Part shown: in pieces, positions 1 through 8,947 of the stretch
Layout: each line of letters opens with the position of its first letter
Numbering within the stretch: the stretch's first letter is position 1
Origin: a virus
DNA length: 41,824 nucleotides
Strand: one strand, 5' to 3'
Virus record (IMG/VR): IMGVR_UViG_3300029955_001365
Coordinates: 1-41,824 of that record
Notes under the pieces: model-generated
The model's input: the letters and a program-made list of their open reading frames with translations, nothing else
Database searches by the model: none
What the model was told of the DNA's origin: nothing
Program-made: the position numbers and the translations under genes

Positions 1-711
1 TTTGTGACCACGCGCGACCCCCATTTCCGCTTTCAAAGCGGCCAGTTCGTGATGATTGGCTTGGAAGTGGATGGCCGTCCCCTGGTCCGTGCCTATTCCA
101 TGGCTGGAGCCCATTACGAAGAAACCCTGGAATTCTTCAGCATCAAGGTTCAGGACGGTCCGCTGACCTCGCGGCTCCAGCATCTGAAGGAAGGCGACAG
201 CATTCTGGTCGGCAACAAGGCCACCGGCACCCTGATCGTCGATAATCTGCTGCCCGGCAAGAATTTATACCTGCTCGGCACCGGCACCGGCCTCGCCCCC
301 TTCCTCAGCGTCATCCGCGACCCCGATGTGTATGACCATTACGACCGTGTCATCCTGGTCCATGGCTGCCGCGAAATCGCCGAGTTGGCCTATCAGGATA
401 TGATCACCCACATCCTGCCCAGCAATGAATTCTTCGGCGAGGCTGTGAAGGAAAAGCTGCTCTATTATCCCACCGTGACCCGCGAGCCCTTCCGCAATCA
501 AGGCCGGGTGACGACGTTGATTGAGAATGGCAAGCTGTTCTCTGATCTGGGTCTGCCACCTCTGAACAAAGAGACCGACCGCTTCATGCTCTGCGGCAGC
601 CCCGCCATGCTGAAAGACACCAAAGAGCTTTTGGAAAAGGCTGGCCTGGAAGAAGGCAGCAGCAGCGAGCCGGGGCATTTCGTAATCGAAAAAGCCTTCG
701 TCGAACAATAA
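1..711 (+). CDS. fpr: Ferredoxin/flavodoxin--NADP+ reductase, 3' part (5' end outside window)
   Basis: Carries electrons between NADPH and ferredoxin or flavodoxin in the cytoplasm, using FAD. The reading frame is open from base 1 (Phe then Val), so the GTG at 4 is probably an internal codon. About 20 N-terminal residues are missing compared with the usual ~258 aa. Counting from base 1, visible motifs are the FAD-binding RAYS (30-33), the nicotinamide-binding GTGTGLAPF (from 93), and the NADP-binding CGSP (from 198). The C-terminus ends in VIEKAFVEQ, as usual in bacterial subclass II Fpr proteins. A strong intrinsic terminator follows. The family assignment is secure; the link to oxidative stress or nitrogen metabolism known for some members cannot be read from this sequence. 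Confidence 0.95.
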   Translation, partial: FVTTRDPHFRFQSGQFVMIGLEVDGRPLVRAYSMAGAHYEETLEFFSIKVQDGPLTSRLQHLKEGDSILVGNKATGTLIVDNLLPGKNLYLLGTGTGLAPFLSVIRDPDVYDHYDRVILVHGCREIAELAYQDMITHILPSNEFFGEAVKEKLLYYPTVTREPFRNQGRVTTLIENGKLFSDLGLPPLNKETDRFMLCGSPAMLKDTKELLEKAGLEEGSSSEPGHFVIEKAFVEQ

Positions 712-763
712 GCCCGCCCCCCCTATAGCCGGGAGCAGCGCACCCGCTTTGGTGATCGAGTTG

Positions 764-791
764 AAAGCCCGCCTTGACCAAGGCGGGCTTT
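764..791 (+). terminator. Intrinsic terminator after fpr
   Basis: A perfect 12-bp GC-rich stem (764-775 with 780-791) closes a 4-nt loop GACC. The 3' arm ends in a short T run. It lies 53 bases after the fpr stop codon. The mirror-image A run on the other side means it could also work on the minus strand. Confidence 0.85.
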
Positions 792-1536
792 TGCTTTGGG
801 GTGGGTGAGAGGATTGGGGGGAGTAAGCTTGGCCCGCCATCCCTACGGCTGAACGCCGGAAATATAAACTTTTATTTATTTTGAAGGGAACTATAATCCG
901 AAGATCCTGCCAAGGCTCTGTTCTGATAAAAGAGTATTAATGAAAAATCATAGAGCATTGACGCTCATACTCCTTACGCACCCGCAGCATAACTGGAATT
1001 ATTCTTCTCATAGAACTCACATATTACAAGAAGCCCTGTGCGATCCAACATTCAACACTTAATTTATGCTGATTAATTGAGGCAATGATAATTTGACGCA
1101 AGCCCCCCTTTTAGGGTAGGGCTTAAACGAAGATTTTGCACTTTCAAGAGTCGGCATAAGGCTCGGATTTCCATCCGCGAATCCAATAGGTGCAGATCGG
1201 GAATCGGCGGGACGGGAGACTTTGTGAAATGGTGAAGGCCTGGGTGTTCGTATTCACAACCAGCAACTCTGTAGTGACAGGATCGTCACCCTGGTGGCGC
1301 GCAGAATCCCTGCCTTATCACAAGGAGGAGCCGGGTTTGACCTGACCCTGGCACCTGGAGTCCTTCGAGTCTGAAGAAAGGTCTGCCCGCGACGCCCCTA
1401 TACTCCTTTCGGTTACGGCCCCCCTGGTGCCGTCACGCGGAGTGTATTGGTCCGGGACTCAATTCAGACTTATTTCGCACGGGCCAAGCCTGTTTCTTAA
1501 GCTGCTGTCGATATAAAAATATTAGGAGATATGGGA
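792..1536. other. Long intergenic region upstream of the chemoreceptor, no gene recognised
   Basis: About 745 bases without a convincing coding sequence. The first part (840-1140) is AT-rich. It contains a stem-loop at about 1100-1124 (AAGCCC pairing with GGGCTT, with an inner CCC/GGG). The second part (1140-1500) is more GC-rich and has several local complementarities, such as GTGAC/GTCAC near 1274-1289. I compared it by eye with 6S RNA, the SRP RNA core and the cobalamin and TPP riboswitch cores and found no match good enough to call. It presumably carries the chemoreceptor promoter. AGGAG at 1524-1528 is the ribosome binding site for the next gene. Confidence 0.4.
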
Positions 1537-4299
1537 ATGGGATCGTCTGTGGGAAATGACAAAGAGATTCCCCTACCGGATGGAATTGTTCTTGTATCCC
1601 ATACCAATACTTTGGGTGAAATCACTTTTGCCAATAATTGCTTTATCGAAATAAGCGGCTATTCAGAAGGTGAACTCCTTGGGCAACCCCATAATATTGT
1701 CCGCCATCCTGATGTGCCGAAGGAAGTTTTTGCCGATCTGTGGACGACCATTCAACAAGGTAAGCCCTGGGATGCCGTCGTCAAAAATCGCACGAAGAGT
1801 CACGATCATTATTGGGTCCGCGCCAATGTCGCACCGATCCTCGAAAATGGTGTCATCACCGGCTATATCTCGATCCGCACCAAACCATCCCCTAAGGAAA
1901 TTGAGGCGGCCGATCACCTCTATAGCCTGCTGCGTTCGGGCAAAGCCGGTCGGGTCGGTCTGGCTGCCGGCCGTGTGGTCGATCAGAGTTTTTGGGGCAA
2001 GGCCAAAGCCAAGCTTGCTGCCATCTCCATCCGCCTGAATTTGGCTTTCCTGATTTTGGGTTTGTCCTTGGCAGCGGTCGGACTGGGCGGCCTGATCAGC
2101 CTCAAATTGTCGAACGATGCGATTGAAAGCAGCTATCAGGACGGGGCCATTGTCATCAGCCAGCTCGCCAGTGTCGACGATATGATTCACGACGATGCGC
2201 TGATGATTGCCGTCATGCAGGCGGAATTGTCCAAGGGCATTGCGGTGGACCGACATCTTGAGCTGCTGCAAAAGAATGAGGATAAGACCGACGAGATGCT
2301 GGGGCGGGTCAGATCCTGGCTGAAGACCGACGATGGACGCGAGGCCGTTGACCGGATGATCGCGGCCCGCACCGACTTCCATCAATCCGTCCTGGTGCCC
2401 GCCATGAAAGCGGCGGCGGCGGGAGATGACAAAGCGCTGCAAGCCATCGTGGCGGAAAAGGTTTGGAAAGGCTTCACCCCCTTTCGCAAGGCCGAAAAGG
2501 ACGTGATTTCCAATGTGATCGCCAATGTCGGCACGGTTTACGAGGGGGCGTTGAAAGTCTTCGCCCGTCTGCTGATCGCGGTGCCCAGCGTCCTGGTCCT
2601 GGCTCTGGTCGTCACCATCCTGGCCCGTCGGATCTTAAGAGCGTCAATCCGTCGCCCCGTCGAGCGATTGGAATCCTATTTTCGCGGCATCGCCAGTCAG
2701 GACCGTACCTTGGTCATCCCTGATGAACCCATCGCCGAATTTCAAAGCAGCGTCGATATGCTGCGCACCATGCGCGCCAATCTGCTCTATTCCACCTTCG
2801 AAACCGCCGACCTTGCCCGACGGAGCGAGGAAATTCGCCGTGCCGAAATGCTGGCTCTGACCGAAACCCTGGAAGGGGAAATCGAGGAGACGGTCGGCGA
2901 CATTTCGGCGCAAGCCAAACATCTGTCTGATGCGGCGGTCAATCTGTCCGCTCTGGCGGATCGCTTGCGGGCCCAGGCCCACGATGTTGGGCGTTCGGTG
3001 GAGACCACCCGCTCCAACATGGAAACCGTCGCCGGGGCCACGACGGAGCTTGAGGCCTCCAGCCGGGCAATTGCCGCCCAGGTCGAACATAGCAATCATC
3101 TGGCGGAGGGGGCTTGCGAGCGGGCCGAACTCGCCAGCCAAAGCATGTCAGGGCTGACCGATGCCACCTCGCGGATCGGCTCGGTGGTCAATATGATCGA
3201 GACCATTGCCTCCCAGACCCGCTTGTTGGCCCTCAATGCCACCATCGAAGCCGCAAGGGCGGGGGAGGCTGGCAAGGGCTTCATCGTGGTGGCCGAAGAG
3301 GTCAAGGGTCTGGCCCATCAGACCGAAGACGGAATCGGTCATGTCCGCACCCAGGCCAACGAAATCGGCACCACAACGGCCAGCGCGGTGGAAACAGTGG
3401 AATCGGTGGCCGAAGCGATCCGTGAGATCACCGCCATCAGTCTGGAAGTGGCGCGCTCCGCCGATCAGCAACGCTCGGCCACCGGAGAAATCATGGATAG
3501 CGCGGGGCAAGCGGCGGAACATACCCGCGCCGTCGCCGAGAATGTCCGGGGCATGGTCGAGGGCGTGGAAATCACTGGCGAGACGGCGGCGAAGCTGAAT
3601 GAAATGTCTGGGTCTGTCAGTCGCGACGTAGCGAATTTGCAGCAACGCCTTTATGTCATCATGCGCAATTCCAGCGGCGGCAATCGTCGCAACACCCAAC
3701 GTCATGTCGCGGCAATCAAATTCTCGGGCAGCCTTGATGGCCACCCCCTCACCGGCTATACCGCAGATATTTCCGCGACTGGGGCGCTGTTGATTCCCTC
3801 CCGCCTCATCACCGTAAAATCCGGCAAGACTCTGCCGATCGAATTGGACGGGCTGGGTCAGATCCCGATTGAAATCATCAGCAATGATGCGACGGGTGTC
3901 CGTGTCCATTTCGTGGAGATCACTCCCGCCCAAATCAAAGCCATCATGGCGGAGGTCGCGACCATCGAGATCGCAGACCAGGGGCGCATCGCCTTTATCG
4001 AGGGCGCTGCCGCCGAGGCCTCCCGCGTCCTGTCGGAGGCATTGACCAAAGGCATCATCAGCCATGAGGATCTGTTCTCGGGCGAGCATGTCCCCATTGC
4101 CGGGACTGATCCGCTCCAGGTGATGGCCCCCCATACTGCCCTGGCGGAAGGTTTGTTTCCTGCCATTTTTGAACCGCTTCTGACCCAGCGACAGGATTTG
4201 GCTTTCTGTGCCGCTTCGGATCGCAATGGCTATATCGCCTGCCATAACCAGTGTAAGGGGACATATGGTTCTGGGGGATGCGGGATGAGGCGGGAATAG
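1537..4299 (+). CDS. PAS-MCP-PilZ chemoreceptor, 3' end cut off by prophage insertion
   Basis: Transmembrane chemoreceptor that would signal to CheA/CheW. Domains, numbered from ATG 1537: PAS of the Aer type (about 15-115, with the NIVRHPDVP segment typical of redox/FAD-sensing receptors); transmembrane helix about 167-191; periplasmic helical region; second transmembrane helix about 345-368; HAMP-like linker; MCP signalling hairpin (tip near 548-595, with [19 protein letters not shown]); PilZ-like domain (about 718-800); then the start of a conserved C-terminal domain. The start at 1537 has AGGAG eight bases upstream; the in-frame ATG at 1531 has only two. From base 4252 the frame runs into phage DNA and adds 15 foreign residues before a TAG. 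The other 79 native codons are at 40163-40399. The intact protein would be about 984 aa. The signalling hairpin is complete, so a truncated receptor may still be made; whether it works is unknown. Confidence 0.9.
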   Translation: MGSSVGNDKEIPLPDGIVLVSHTNTLGEITFANNCFIEISGYSEGELLGQPHNIVRHPDVPKEVFADLWTTIQQGKPWDAVVKNRTKSHDHYWVRANVAPILENGVITGYISIRTKPSPKEIEAADHLYSLLRSGKAGRVGLAAGRVVDQSFWGKAKAKLAAISIRLNLAFLILGLSLAAVGLGGLISLKLSNDAIESSYQDGAIVISQLASVDDMIHDDALMIAVMQAELSKGIAVDRHLELLQKNEDKTDEMLGRVRSWLKTDDGREAVDRMIAARTDFHQSVLVPAMKAAAAGDDKALQAIVAEKVWKGFTPFRKAEKDVISNVIANVGTVYEGALKVFARLLIAVPSVLVLALVVTILARRILRASIRRPVERLESYFRGIASQDRTLVIPDEPIAEFQSSVDMLRTMRANLLYSTFETADLARRSEEIRRAEMLALTETLEGEIEETVGDISAQAKHLSDAAVNLSALADRLRAQAHDVGRSVETTRSNMETVAGATTELEASSRAIAAQVEHSNHLAEGACERAELASQSMSGLTDATSRIGSVVNMIETIASQTRLLALNATIEAARAGEAGKGFIVVAEEVKGLAHQTEDGIGHVRTQANEIGTTTASAVETVESVAEAIREITAISLEVARSADQQRSATGEIMDSAGQAAEHTRAVAENVRGMVEGVEITGETAAKLNEMSGSVSRDVANLQQRLYVIMRNSSGGNRRNTQRHVAAIKFSGSLDGHPLTGYTADISATGALLIPSRLITVKSGKTLPIELDGLGQIPIEIISNDATGVRVHFVEITPAQIKAIMAEVATIEIADQGRIAFIEGAAAEASRVLSEALTKGIISHEDLFSGEHVPIAGTDPLQVMAPHTALAEGLFPAIFEPLLTQRQDLAFCAASDRNGYIACHNQCKGTYGSGGCGMRRE
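4247..4251 (+). repeat. Target-site duplication, left copy (ACCAG)
   Basis: ACCAG sits immediately before the TG that opens the prophage and is repeated at 40158-40162, immediately after the closing CA. Five bases is the duplication length made by Mu transposase. The identity extends one base further (AACCAG on both sides), so the boundary is fixed by the TG...CA rule. Codon phase agrees: joining the two sides through one copy restores the chemoreceptor frame. Confidence 0.93.
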
Positions 4300-4424
4300 G
4301 CGGGATTTATCGGGATTTCCCATGGTTTCTGCGGCTTTCCTGTCATCCACGGCCTCGGCAGTGTTCGGGGGATGGTTTTAGAGGACCGCCAAAAAATTGG
4401 CTTTTTGGACATATGGTTTTGAAG
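4252..4424 (+). promoter_or_regulatory. Prophage left end with MuA-type binding repeats
   Basis: Repeated elements with the core ATGGTTTTG: ACATATGGTTCTG at 4261-4273, CCATGGTTTCTGCGG at 4319-4333, GATGGTTTTAG near 4371-4381, and ACATATGGTTTTG at 4409-4421. The right end has the same core inverted. The layout recalls the L1, L2 and L3 sites that MuA binds to build the transpososome. The stretch to 4564 contains no credible gene. The first 48 bases also supply the 15 foreign codons and stop of the broken chemoreceptor. Confidence 0.75.
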
Positions 4425-4564
4425 CATGGGGCAGTCGGAAGCGGCGCGCCCCATGATGCTTTTAAAGGTCTCGTAATCGGCTCTTACGAAAGTCATATGC
4501 CCTATGGCTTGGTTCTCGTTTGTCAGGAATTTATTACTATCATAGCGTTGCGTCCTGATAACTC

Positions 4565-5062
4565 TCAGGATGCCGATTTGCTTTTACCGCCTTCCGCGGG
4601 CGGCAAACGGACATCCCGGCGTAGCTGGTGCAGGGCGAGATCCAGGCCGACCAGGCGCTTTTCCGCGCTGTCATAGGCGGCGGTGAGATCATCATAAATT
4701 TCAGCGACCTCATCCGCCAGAGCATCGGCGGAAATCCGTACATTTTCAGAGCGATAGACCTCGGAAACACCTTTGTGGACGCGGGATAGTAGCGTTCTAT
4801 CGACACCATTCTGGGGTAATGCGGGGGAATGTAAACCAGTTCCCTTGAGCATTTCCCCTTCTCCTGTCAGTACCCAGTTGGTGTCAATACCGAGTTCCGC
4901 CAACCGGTGCAACACGGCACCAGTTGGTAAGTGATTACCTCTTTCGTAATCATACCAGGATTTCCGCGTTTTGAGCCCGACTGTCTCTGCCATGAGGTCA
5001 GCGCTCAGGTTCATATGATCCCGGATCGCCCTGATCCTAGACGCGATATCAGCGTATTCCAT
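4565..5062 (-). CDS. XRE-family phage repressor (Mu c analogue)
   Basis: A 165-aa DNA-binding protein, the only core phage regulator transcribed leftward. It begins with an XRE-type helix-turn-helix (MEYADIASRIRAIRDHM, then ETVGLKTRKSWYDYERG) followed by the segment LAELGIDTNWVLTGEGEM, common in lambda-type and Mu-like repressors. The C-terminal half is helical and unassigned. I use the ATG at 5062. A longer in-frame start at 5092 would overlap a perfect 10-bp inverted repeat (5081-5106) that is more likely regulatory. It lies divergent to the ner-like gene across an operator region, as Mu c does. The role in keeping lysogeny is inferred from position and fold; the sequence is not close to Mu c itself. 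Confidence 0.82.
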   Translation of the reverse strand: MEYADIASRIRAIRDHMNLSADLMAETVGLKTRKSWYDYERGNHLPTGAVLHRLAELGIDTNWVLTGEGEMLKGTGLHSPALPQNGVDRTLLSRVHKGVSEVYRSENVRISADALADEVAEIYDDLTAAYDSAEKRLVGLDLALHQLRRDVRLPPAEGGKSKSAS

Positions 5063-5152
5063 AGAGACACTTCTCGAGGTGAACTGTCGCATCCCGGCGA
5101 CAGTTCGGATTCAGGGTAACAGTTCCACCTAATCCATTGTTTATAAACAAAA

Positions 5153-5181
5153 TATATACATTGTTACCGCATGCCGGCCAA
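5153..5181 (-). promoter_or_regulatory. Candidate promoter for the repressor gene
   Basis: On the minus strand, TTGGCC (5181-5176) and TATATA (5158-5153) are separated by 17 bases. The 14-bp palindrome at 5137-5150 would lie just downstream of the -10 element, a position suited to repression. This is a pattern match only. Confidence 0.4.
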
Positions 5182-5208
5182 AATGGTAACTGTCTCCCTT
5201 TTTCTGGC

Positions 5209-5237
5209 TTGTTAAGTGGTAAGAATATATCCATAAT
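5209..5237 (+). promoter_or_regulatory. Candidate early promoter (Pe)
   Basis: TTGTTA (5209-5214) and CATAAT (5232-5237) are 17 bases apart, a good sigma-70 match. They lie 80 bases upstream of the ner-like start and face the early genes. The repeat TAACCGTTCCACC at 5264-5276 falls just downstream of the expected start of transcription and could be an operator. Confidence 0.6.
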
Positions 5238-5316
5238 CCTTCCAGACGAAACCCTTCTAAACATAACCGTTCCACCTTCGATGACCAGCCTGCCAGGGCT
5301 GATGGAGGTCTAGACA

Positions 5317-5634
5317 ATGCAACAGGGTTGGCACCCATCCGATATTCGCGCCGCCGTCGAGAAGGCCGGGAAAAGTCTGTCCCAGTGCGCCCTCGATGTC
5401 GGTCTAAACGGGGCGGCCTGTCGCATCGCGACACGCCACCGCCACGAAGGCGGCGAGCGAGCCATTGCCGATCTGATCGGTGTTCCGCTGTTCGTCCTGT
5501 GGCCGGACCGCTGGGAAGAGCAAGCCGGTCACGCCGTCCGTATTGATAACCGTTTCACTCGTCACCGTAGCCAACGCTCTGAAGATAGTCGTCGCATGAG
5601 CATCGGTCACGGTCAAAAACGAAAGGCAGCGTGA
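5317..5634 (+). CDS. ner: Ner/Nlp-family DNA-binding regulator
   Basis: First gene of the rightward early operon, 105 aa. The N-terminal 70 residues match the Ner/SfsB/Nlp family: GWHPSDIRAAVEKAGKSLSQ, then the helix-turn-helix, then a stretch ending VPLFVLWPDRW, which parallels the Ner ending in IWPSRY. In Mu, Ner represses the early and repressor promoters to steer lytic growth. The C-terminal 30 residues are basic, rich in Arg, Ser and His, and longer than Mu Ner (75 aa). The gene lies about 75 bases after the candidate early promoter and just touches the next gene. Confidence 0.85.
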   Translation: MQQGWHPSDIRAAVEKAGKSLSQCALDVGLNGAACRIATRHRHEGGERAIADLIGVPLFVLWPDRWEEQAGHAVRIDNRFTRHRSQRSEDSRRMSIGHGQKRKAA

Positions 5635-5636
5635 AC

Positions 5637-6506
5637 ATGGAAAATGAACGCATCCATAATGTCCGTTTGGACCTGATCGATACACAGGACCGCCTGCGGC
5701 AGATTGATGCCGCCAGGGTCGAGGTGCTGATGGATTCAATCCTGGCGCGGCGTGATCTCAATGCCGGGGCTACCGGCTTGGATACGCCGATCACCGTGCG
5801 CCCCATGAACCAGGGCTATAAATTGGTTGCCGGTGGCCATCGCCTGGAGGCGATCCGTCGCCTGGGCGACACCGAGATCTCCGCCTTTGTGAGGTCGATG
5901 ACCGACAATGAGGCACGCCTCGCGGAAATCGACGAAAACCTTGCTCGGGTCGAGCTGACAATGCTCGACAGGGCAGCATTTTTGTCAGAGCGGGATGCGA
6001 TCTGGCGCGAGTTACATCCTGAACGGTCTCACGGGAAATCAGGAGCCAATGCGCGGTGGCACCATGCGACGGAAAAATTTTCCTTCGCATCGGATGTCGC
6101 AGAAAAGGCCGGTTTGACAGATCGGGCGATCCGCGCCGACGTCAAAATGTTCCGGTCTTTGGCCGCCACGCCCGAGGTGCTGGCGCAGATCCGAGGCACC
6201 TGGATTGCCGACCATCAAAGTCAGCTTAAGTCGCTCGCCAAGCTGGGGCCAGACGAGCGACTTAAAGTCGCGCGAGTCATGACCCGACCAGAGAAACCTG
6301 CCGTTAATGTGGCGGCAGCCCTGGGAGAGATCACCGGCCAGCGTGAGACCGATTTTGACCCGGACGAACATGCGTTCTTAGCCTTTGTGAAAGTCTGGGA
6401 ACATGCATCGGCACGGACGCGGTCGCGGATCGTTGACCATCTGAAGGCGACTGGCGCGCTGAAGGGGGTCAAGGCCGCGACTCAGACGGAAGAGGAGGCT
6501 GCGTAA
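5637..6506 (+). CDS. ParB-like N-terminal domain protein of the early operon
   Basis: About 289 aa. The first ~110 residues look like a ParB/sulfiredoxin fold, with a proline-linked PITVRPM strand, then the motif AGGHRLEAIRRLG resembling ParB box II, then ENLARVELTMLDRAAF. The rest is helical, including a possible helix-turn-helix (VAEKAGLTDRAIRADVKM). ParB-like proteins occur between ner and A in some Mu-like phages; their job is not settled, and regulation or replication are guesses. I use ATG 5637. A GTG at 5631 would overlap the ner stop and is nearer to AAAGG at 5622-5626, so either start is possible. Confidence 0.75.
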   Translation: MENERIHNVRLDLIDTQDRLRQIDAARVEVLMDSILARRDLNAGATGLDTPITVRPMNQGYKLVAGGHRLEAIRRLGDTEISAFVRSMTDNEARLAEIDENLARVELTMLDRAAFLSERDAIWRELHPERSHGKSGANARWHHATEKFSFASDVAEKAGLTDRAIRADVKMFRSLAATPEVLAQIRGTWIADHQSQLKSLAKLGPDERLKVARVMTRPEKPAVNVAAALGEITGQRETDFDPDEHAFLAFVKVWEHASARTRSRIVDHLKATGALKGVKAATQTEEEAA

Positions 6507-6509
6507 GCC

Positions 6510-6971
6510 ATGTCTCCGCCGCCCCGCGATTCACGCACGTTGGACCTGTTTTCCTGGGAGCCTCCTCCGCTCGTGAAGCGGTTTGATGAGGTGCGGGTGC
6601 GGGCGGGGACATTGCGTCAGCGGATCGCCCTTGCAGTGTCGGAAACGCTTAAAGAATCCGAGATGTCGCGGGAAGAGATTGCCAACGGCATGACTGAGTG
6701 GCTGGGCGAAGAGATGTCCAAAAACATGTTGGACGCCTACGCCTCCCAGTCCAGGGAGGAACACAGCATCTCGTTGCTCCGTGTCCTCGCCCTGCTGCAT
6801 GTGACCGGAGACATGCGCCTGTTGCAACTAGCGGCGGACCTCTTTGGGCATAGCGTAATCGAAAACCGTTACTTGCCATGGGTCGAAGTTGGGATGCGTG
6901 CCGATCACAAAATCGAAAGCGATAAATCTTTCGACGCGGCCCTGCGCTGGGCAAAGAAGGTGGCGAAATGA
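6510..6971 (+). CDS. Early-region phage protein, possibly CII/CP76-like
   Basis: 153 aa, soluble and mostly helical. The central part (about 45-110) has a DNA-binding look: SREEIANGMTEWLGEEMSKN, then MLDAYASQSREEHSISLLR, then LHVTGDMRLLQLAADL. This pattern resembles the phage regulatory CII (CP76) group, in which a helix-turn-helix is followed by a test for repeated helical segments. The resemblance is weak and from memory only. It lies between the ParB-like gene and the transposase and overlaps the transposase start by 4 bases, so the two are translationally coupled. Confidence 0.6.
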   Translation: MSPPPRDSRTLDLFSWEPPPLVKRFDEVRVRAGTLRQRIALAVSETLKESEMSREEIANGMTEWLGEEMSKNMLDAYASQSREEHSISLLRVLALLHVTGDMRLLQLAADLFGHSVIENRYLPWVEVGMRADHKIESDKSFDAALRWAKKVAK

Positions 6972-8947
6972 AAGAATGGTATAGCGCAGCCGAACTCGCA
7001 ATCATGAATTTGCCGGGCATGCCACAGGCCCGAACGGCCATCATCCGTCTGGCTAAAAACCGGGGATGGAATGCCCCTGAGCGTGAATGCACCCCAGACA
7101 ATCCGCGTGGAATTTGGCGCAAGAGGTCCGGGCAGGGCGGCGGCGTGGAATATCACTACAGCCTGTTGCCGTCAGCCGTCCAAGCCAAGCTGCTGCTGGA
7201 CGCCCGGCGCGAGGCTACCGGCCAGGATAAGGCTAAGGCCACCCTGGCCGCAGCCGATCTGTGGACTTGGTTTGACGGGTTGCCCGACAAGGCCAAATCC
7301 AAGGCCGCGACGCGCCTACAGGCGCTAGATAGCGTCGAGGCGATGATCCGGGGCGGAGTCACCAAAGACGGCGCGGTGCCCCTGGTTGCGGCACAGGCGG
7401 CGGTGTCCTCATCGTCGATTTGGGGCTGGTACAGCCGGGTGGCAGGCTATGACCGCAAGGACTGGCTGCCAGCGCTGGCCGACAAATACGTGGGCCGGAC
7501 CACCGAGGCGGAGGTCTCGGACGAGGCCTGGGAGGCCTTTAAGGATTTATATTTGAGGGGTGACCAACCAACCCTGACCCGCTGCTATCGCGATCTGAAA
7601 AAGCTGGCGGCTACCGCGCAGGCGCAAGGGCAAGAATGGGCCATTCCTTCTGAAAAGACCCTGGCCCGCAAGATGGAAAAAGACGTTTCAACGCCGGTTA
7701 GGACCCTCTTAAGAGAGGGTCCAGAGGCTCTTAAGAGGTTGTATCCCGCCATGGAAAGAGATCGTTCCTGTTTTCACGCCTTAGAGGCCATTAACGGCGA
7801 TGGCCATAAATGGGATGTGTGGGTGCGCTGGCCCGATGGCTCTGTCCATCGCCCGATGATGGTCGGCTTCCAGGATTTGTATTCCAATAAAATGCTCTCC
7901 TGGCGTTTTGACAAAACGGAAAACCGCGAGCTGATCAGGCTGGCCTTGGGCGATATCGTCGAGACGTTTGGCATCCCCGACCATGTCTATTTTGATAACA
8001 CCCGCGCCTTTGCCAACAAGTGGCTGACCGGCGGCGCAAAGCACCGCTATCGCTGGCGTTTACGTGACGAAGACCCGATTGGCATCTGCGAGCAGATCGG
8101 CATGGAGGTGCATTTCACTTTGCCCTACGCCGGTCAGTCAAAACCCGTGGAACGGGCTTGGCGCGACATGGCGAGTGACGTTGCCAAGGCTCCCGCCTTT
8201 GCTGGGGCCTATACGGGCAATAGCCCGGTGACCAAACCATATAATTACGGCGAGGCAGCCGTTGACCTGGAGGTGTTTGAGCTGGTGGTGGGCCAGGAAA
8301 TCGCCGAATGGAATGCGCGCCAAGGTCGCCGCACAAGGGTGGCCGCTGGCCGGTCTTTCGACGAGGTTTTCGCCGAGTCCTATGAGGCTGCCAGCACCCT
8401 GATCCGGGTCGCCGGGCCAGAGCAAAAGCGCCTCTGGCTGCTGGCTGCCGAGGGGGTCACGGCCAGCCGGGAAAATGGCGAGGTCAAGCTGCTGGGCAAT
8501 CGGTTTTGGGCTGAGTTCCTCGTGGAACATCGGGGGCAAAAACTGATCATCCGCTTTGACCCTCAGAACGTCCTGGCCGGGCTGCATGTCTATAGCCTTG
8601 CGGGCGCTTATCTGGGGTTTGCTGATGTCTGGGAAGCGGCGGGCTTTGCCGATGCCAATGCCGCCCGCGAGCATGCCCGCGCGAGAAATACCTACCTGAA
8701 AGCGGCCAAAGTGCAGGCTCAGATGGAGCGGACGATGTCCATCATCGAGCGTGCGGCCCAAATCCCGGACCCGGAGCCCACCGCCCCGGCGCAGCCCCAA
8801 AAGGTGGTGCGCGCGGCCTTTGGCAATCTCGCCATCAAGGCGCGACCCGAGGAGGAGCCTCAGGACGATCCCTATAACAAAGCACAGGTTTTTGATTTTG
8901 AGACATTGCGTCGCGGCGTGGCCGCCGTCGTCGAGTCTCGCGAATAA
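6968..8947 (+). CDS. A: Mu-type DDE transposase A
   Basis: 659 aa, the same length class as MuA (663 aa). It cuts and joins phage ends to target DNA during integration and replicative transposition. The N-terminus carries the Mu DNA-binding winged-helix region (EWYSAAELAIMNLPGMPQAR). The catalytic core has D278 (in INGDGHKWDV), D343 (in YFDNTRAFANK) and E395 (in SKPVERAWRDM), spaced almost as D269, D336 and E392 of MuA. A beta-barrel region and a charged tail follow. The frame is intact. A 9-bp inverted repeat with a TAAG loop lies inside the gene at 7701-7722, but it codes normal family residues. Together with the B protein it should act on the end repeats at 4252-4424 and 40111-40157. Confidence 0.96.
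   Translation: MKEWYSAAELAIMNLPGMPQARTAIIRLAKNRGWNAPERECTPDNPRGIWRKRSGQGGGVEYHYSLLPSAVQAKLLLDARREATGQDKAKATLAAADLWTWFDGLPDKAKSKAATRLQALDSVEAMIRGGVTKDGAVPLVAAQAAVSSSSIWGWYSRVAGYDRKDWLPALADKYVGRTTEAEVSDEAWEAFKDLYLRGDQPTLTRCYRDLKKLAATAQAQGQEWAIPSEKTLARKMEKDVSTPVRTLLREGPEALKRLYPAMERDRSCFHALEAINGDGHKWDVWVRWPDGSVHRPMMVGFQDLYSNKMLSWRFDKTENRELIRLALGDIVETFGIPDHVYFDNTRAFANKWLTGGAKHRYRWRLRDEDPIGICEQIGMEVHFTLPYAGQSKPVERAWRDMASDVAKAPAFAGAYTGNSPVTKPYNYGEAAVDLEVFELVVGQEIAEWNARQGRRTRVAAGRSFDEVFAESYEAASTLIRVAGPEQKRLWLLAAEGVTASRENGEVKLLGNRFWAEFLVEHRGQKLIIRFDPQNVLAGLHVYSLAGAYLGFADVWEAAGFADANAAREHARARNTYLKAAKVQAQMERTMSIIERAAQIPDPEPTAPAQPQKVVRAAFGNLAIKARPEEEPQDDPYNKAQVFDFETLRRGVAAVVESRE

Larger units (their letters stand above)
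5081..5276. promoter_or_regulatory. Operator region between repressor and ner-like gene
   Basis: Several symmetric or repeated elements lie between the divergent genes. A perfect inverted repeat, GAACTGTCGC / GCGACAGTTC, occupies 5081-5090 and 5097-5106. A 14-bp palindrome TTGTTTATAAACAA lies at 5137-5150. TAACAGTTCCACC (5117-5129) recurs as TAACCGTTCCACC (5264-5276), 12 of 13 identical. GGTAAC or its complement occurs at 5115, 5163 and 5185. These are the expected places for the repressor and the Ner-like protein to bind. Which protein binds which element cannot be read from the sequence. In Mu this region is also the internal transposition enhancer. Confidence 0.7.

Noticed and set aside
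265-840. Minus-strand open frame across fpr and its terminator
   Set aside because: It runs through the terminator hairpin and overlaps the secure fpr frame; composition is that of an antisense shadow.
940-1062. 40-codon open frame starting MKNHRALTLILL
   Set aside because: No ribosome binding site, His-rich unlikely protein, in AT-rich DNA where such frames arise by chance.
1225-1470. Possible 6S RNA, SRP RNA or riboswitch
   Set aside because: Local complementarities exist, but I could not find the conserved cores of 6S, SRP RNA, cobalamin or TPP elements; the claim would be a guess without a covariance search.
3148-4350. 400-codon minus-strand open frame opposite the chemoreceptor
   Set aside because: It is the mirror of a strongly coding GC-rich gene with clear PAS, MCP and PilZ-like domains; the antisense product shows no family features.
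7701-7740. Hairpin and CTCTTAAGAG repeats in the middle of gene A, considered as an inserted palindromic element
   Set aside because: The encoded residues (LLREGPEALKRLYPAM) fit the expected transposase sequence and the reading frame is intact, so it need not be an insertion.
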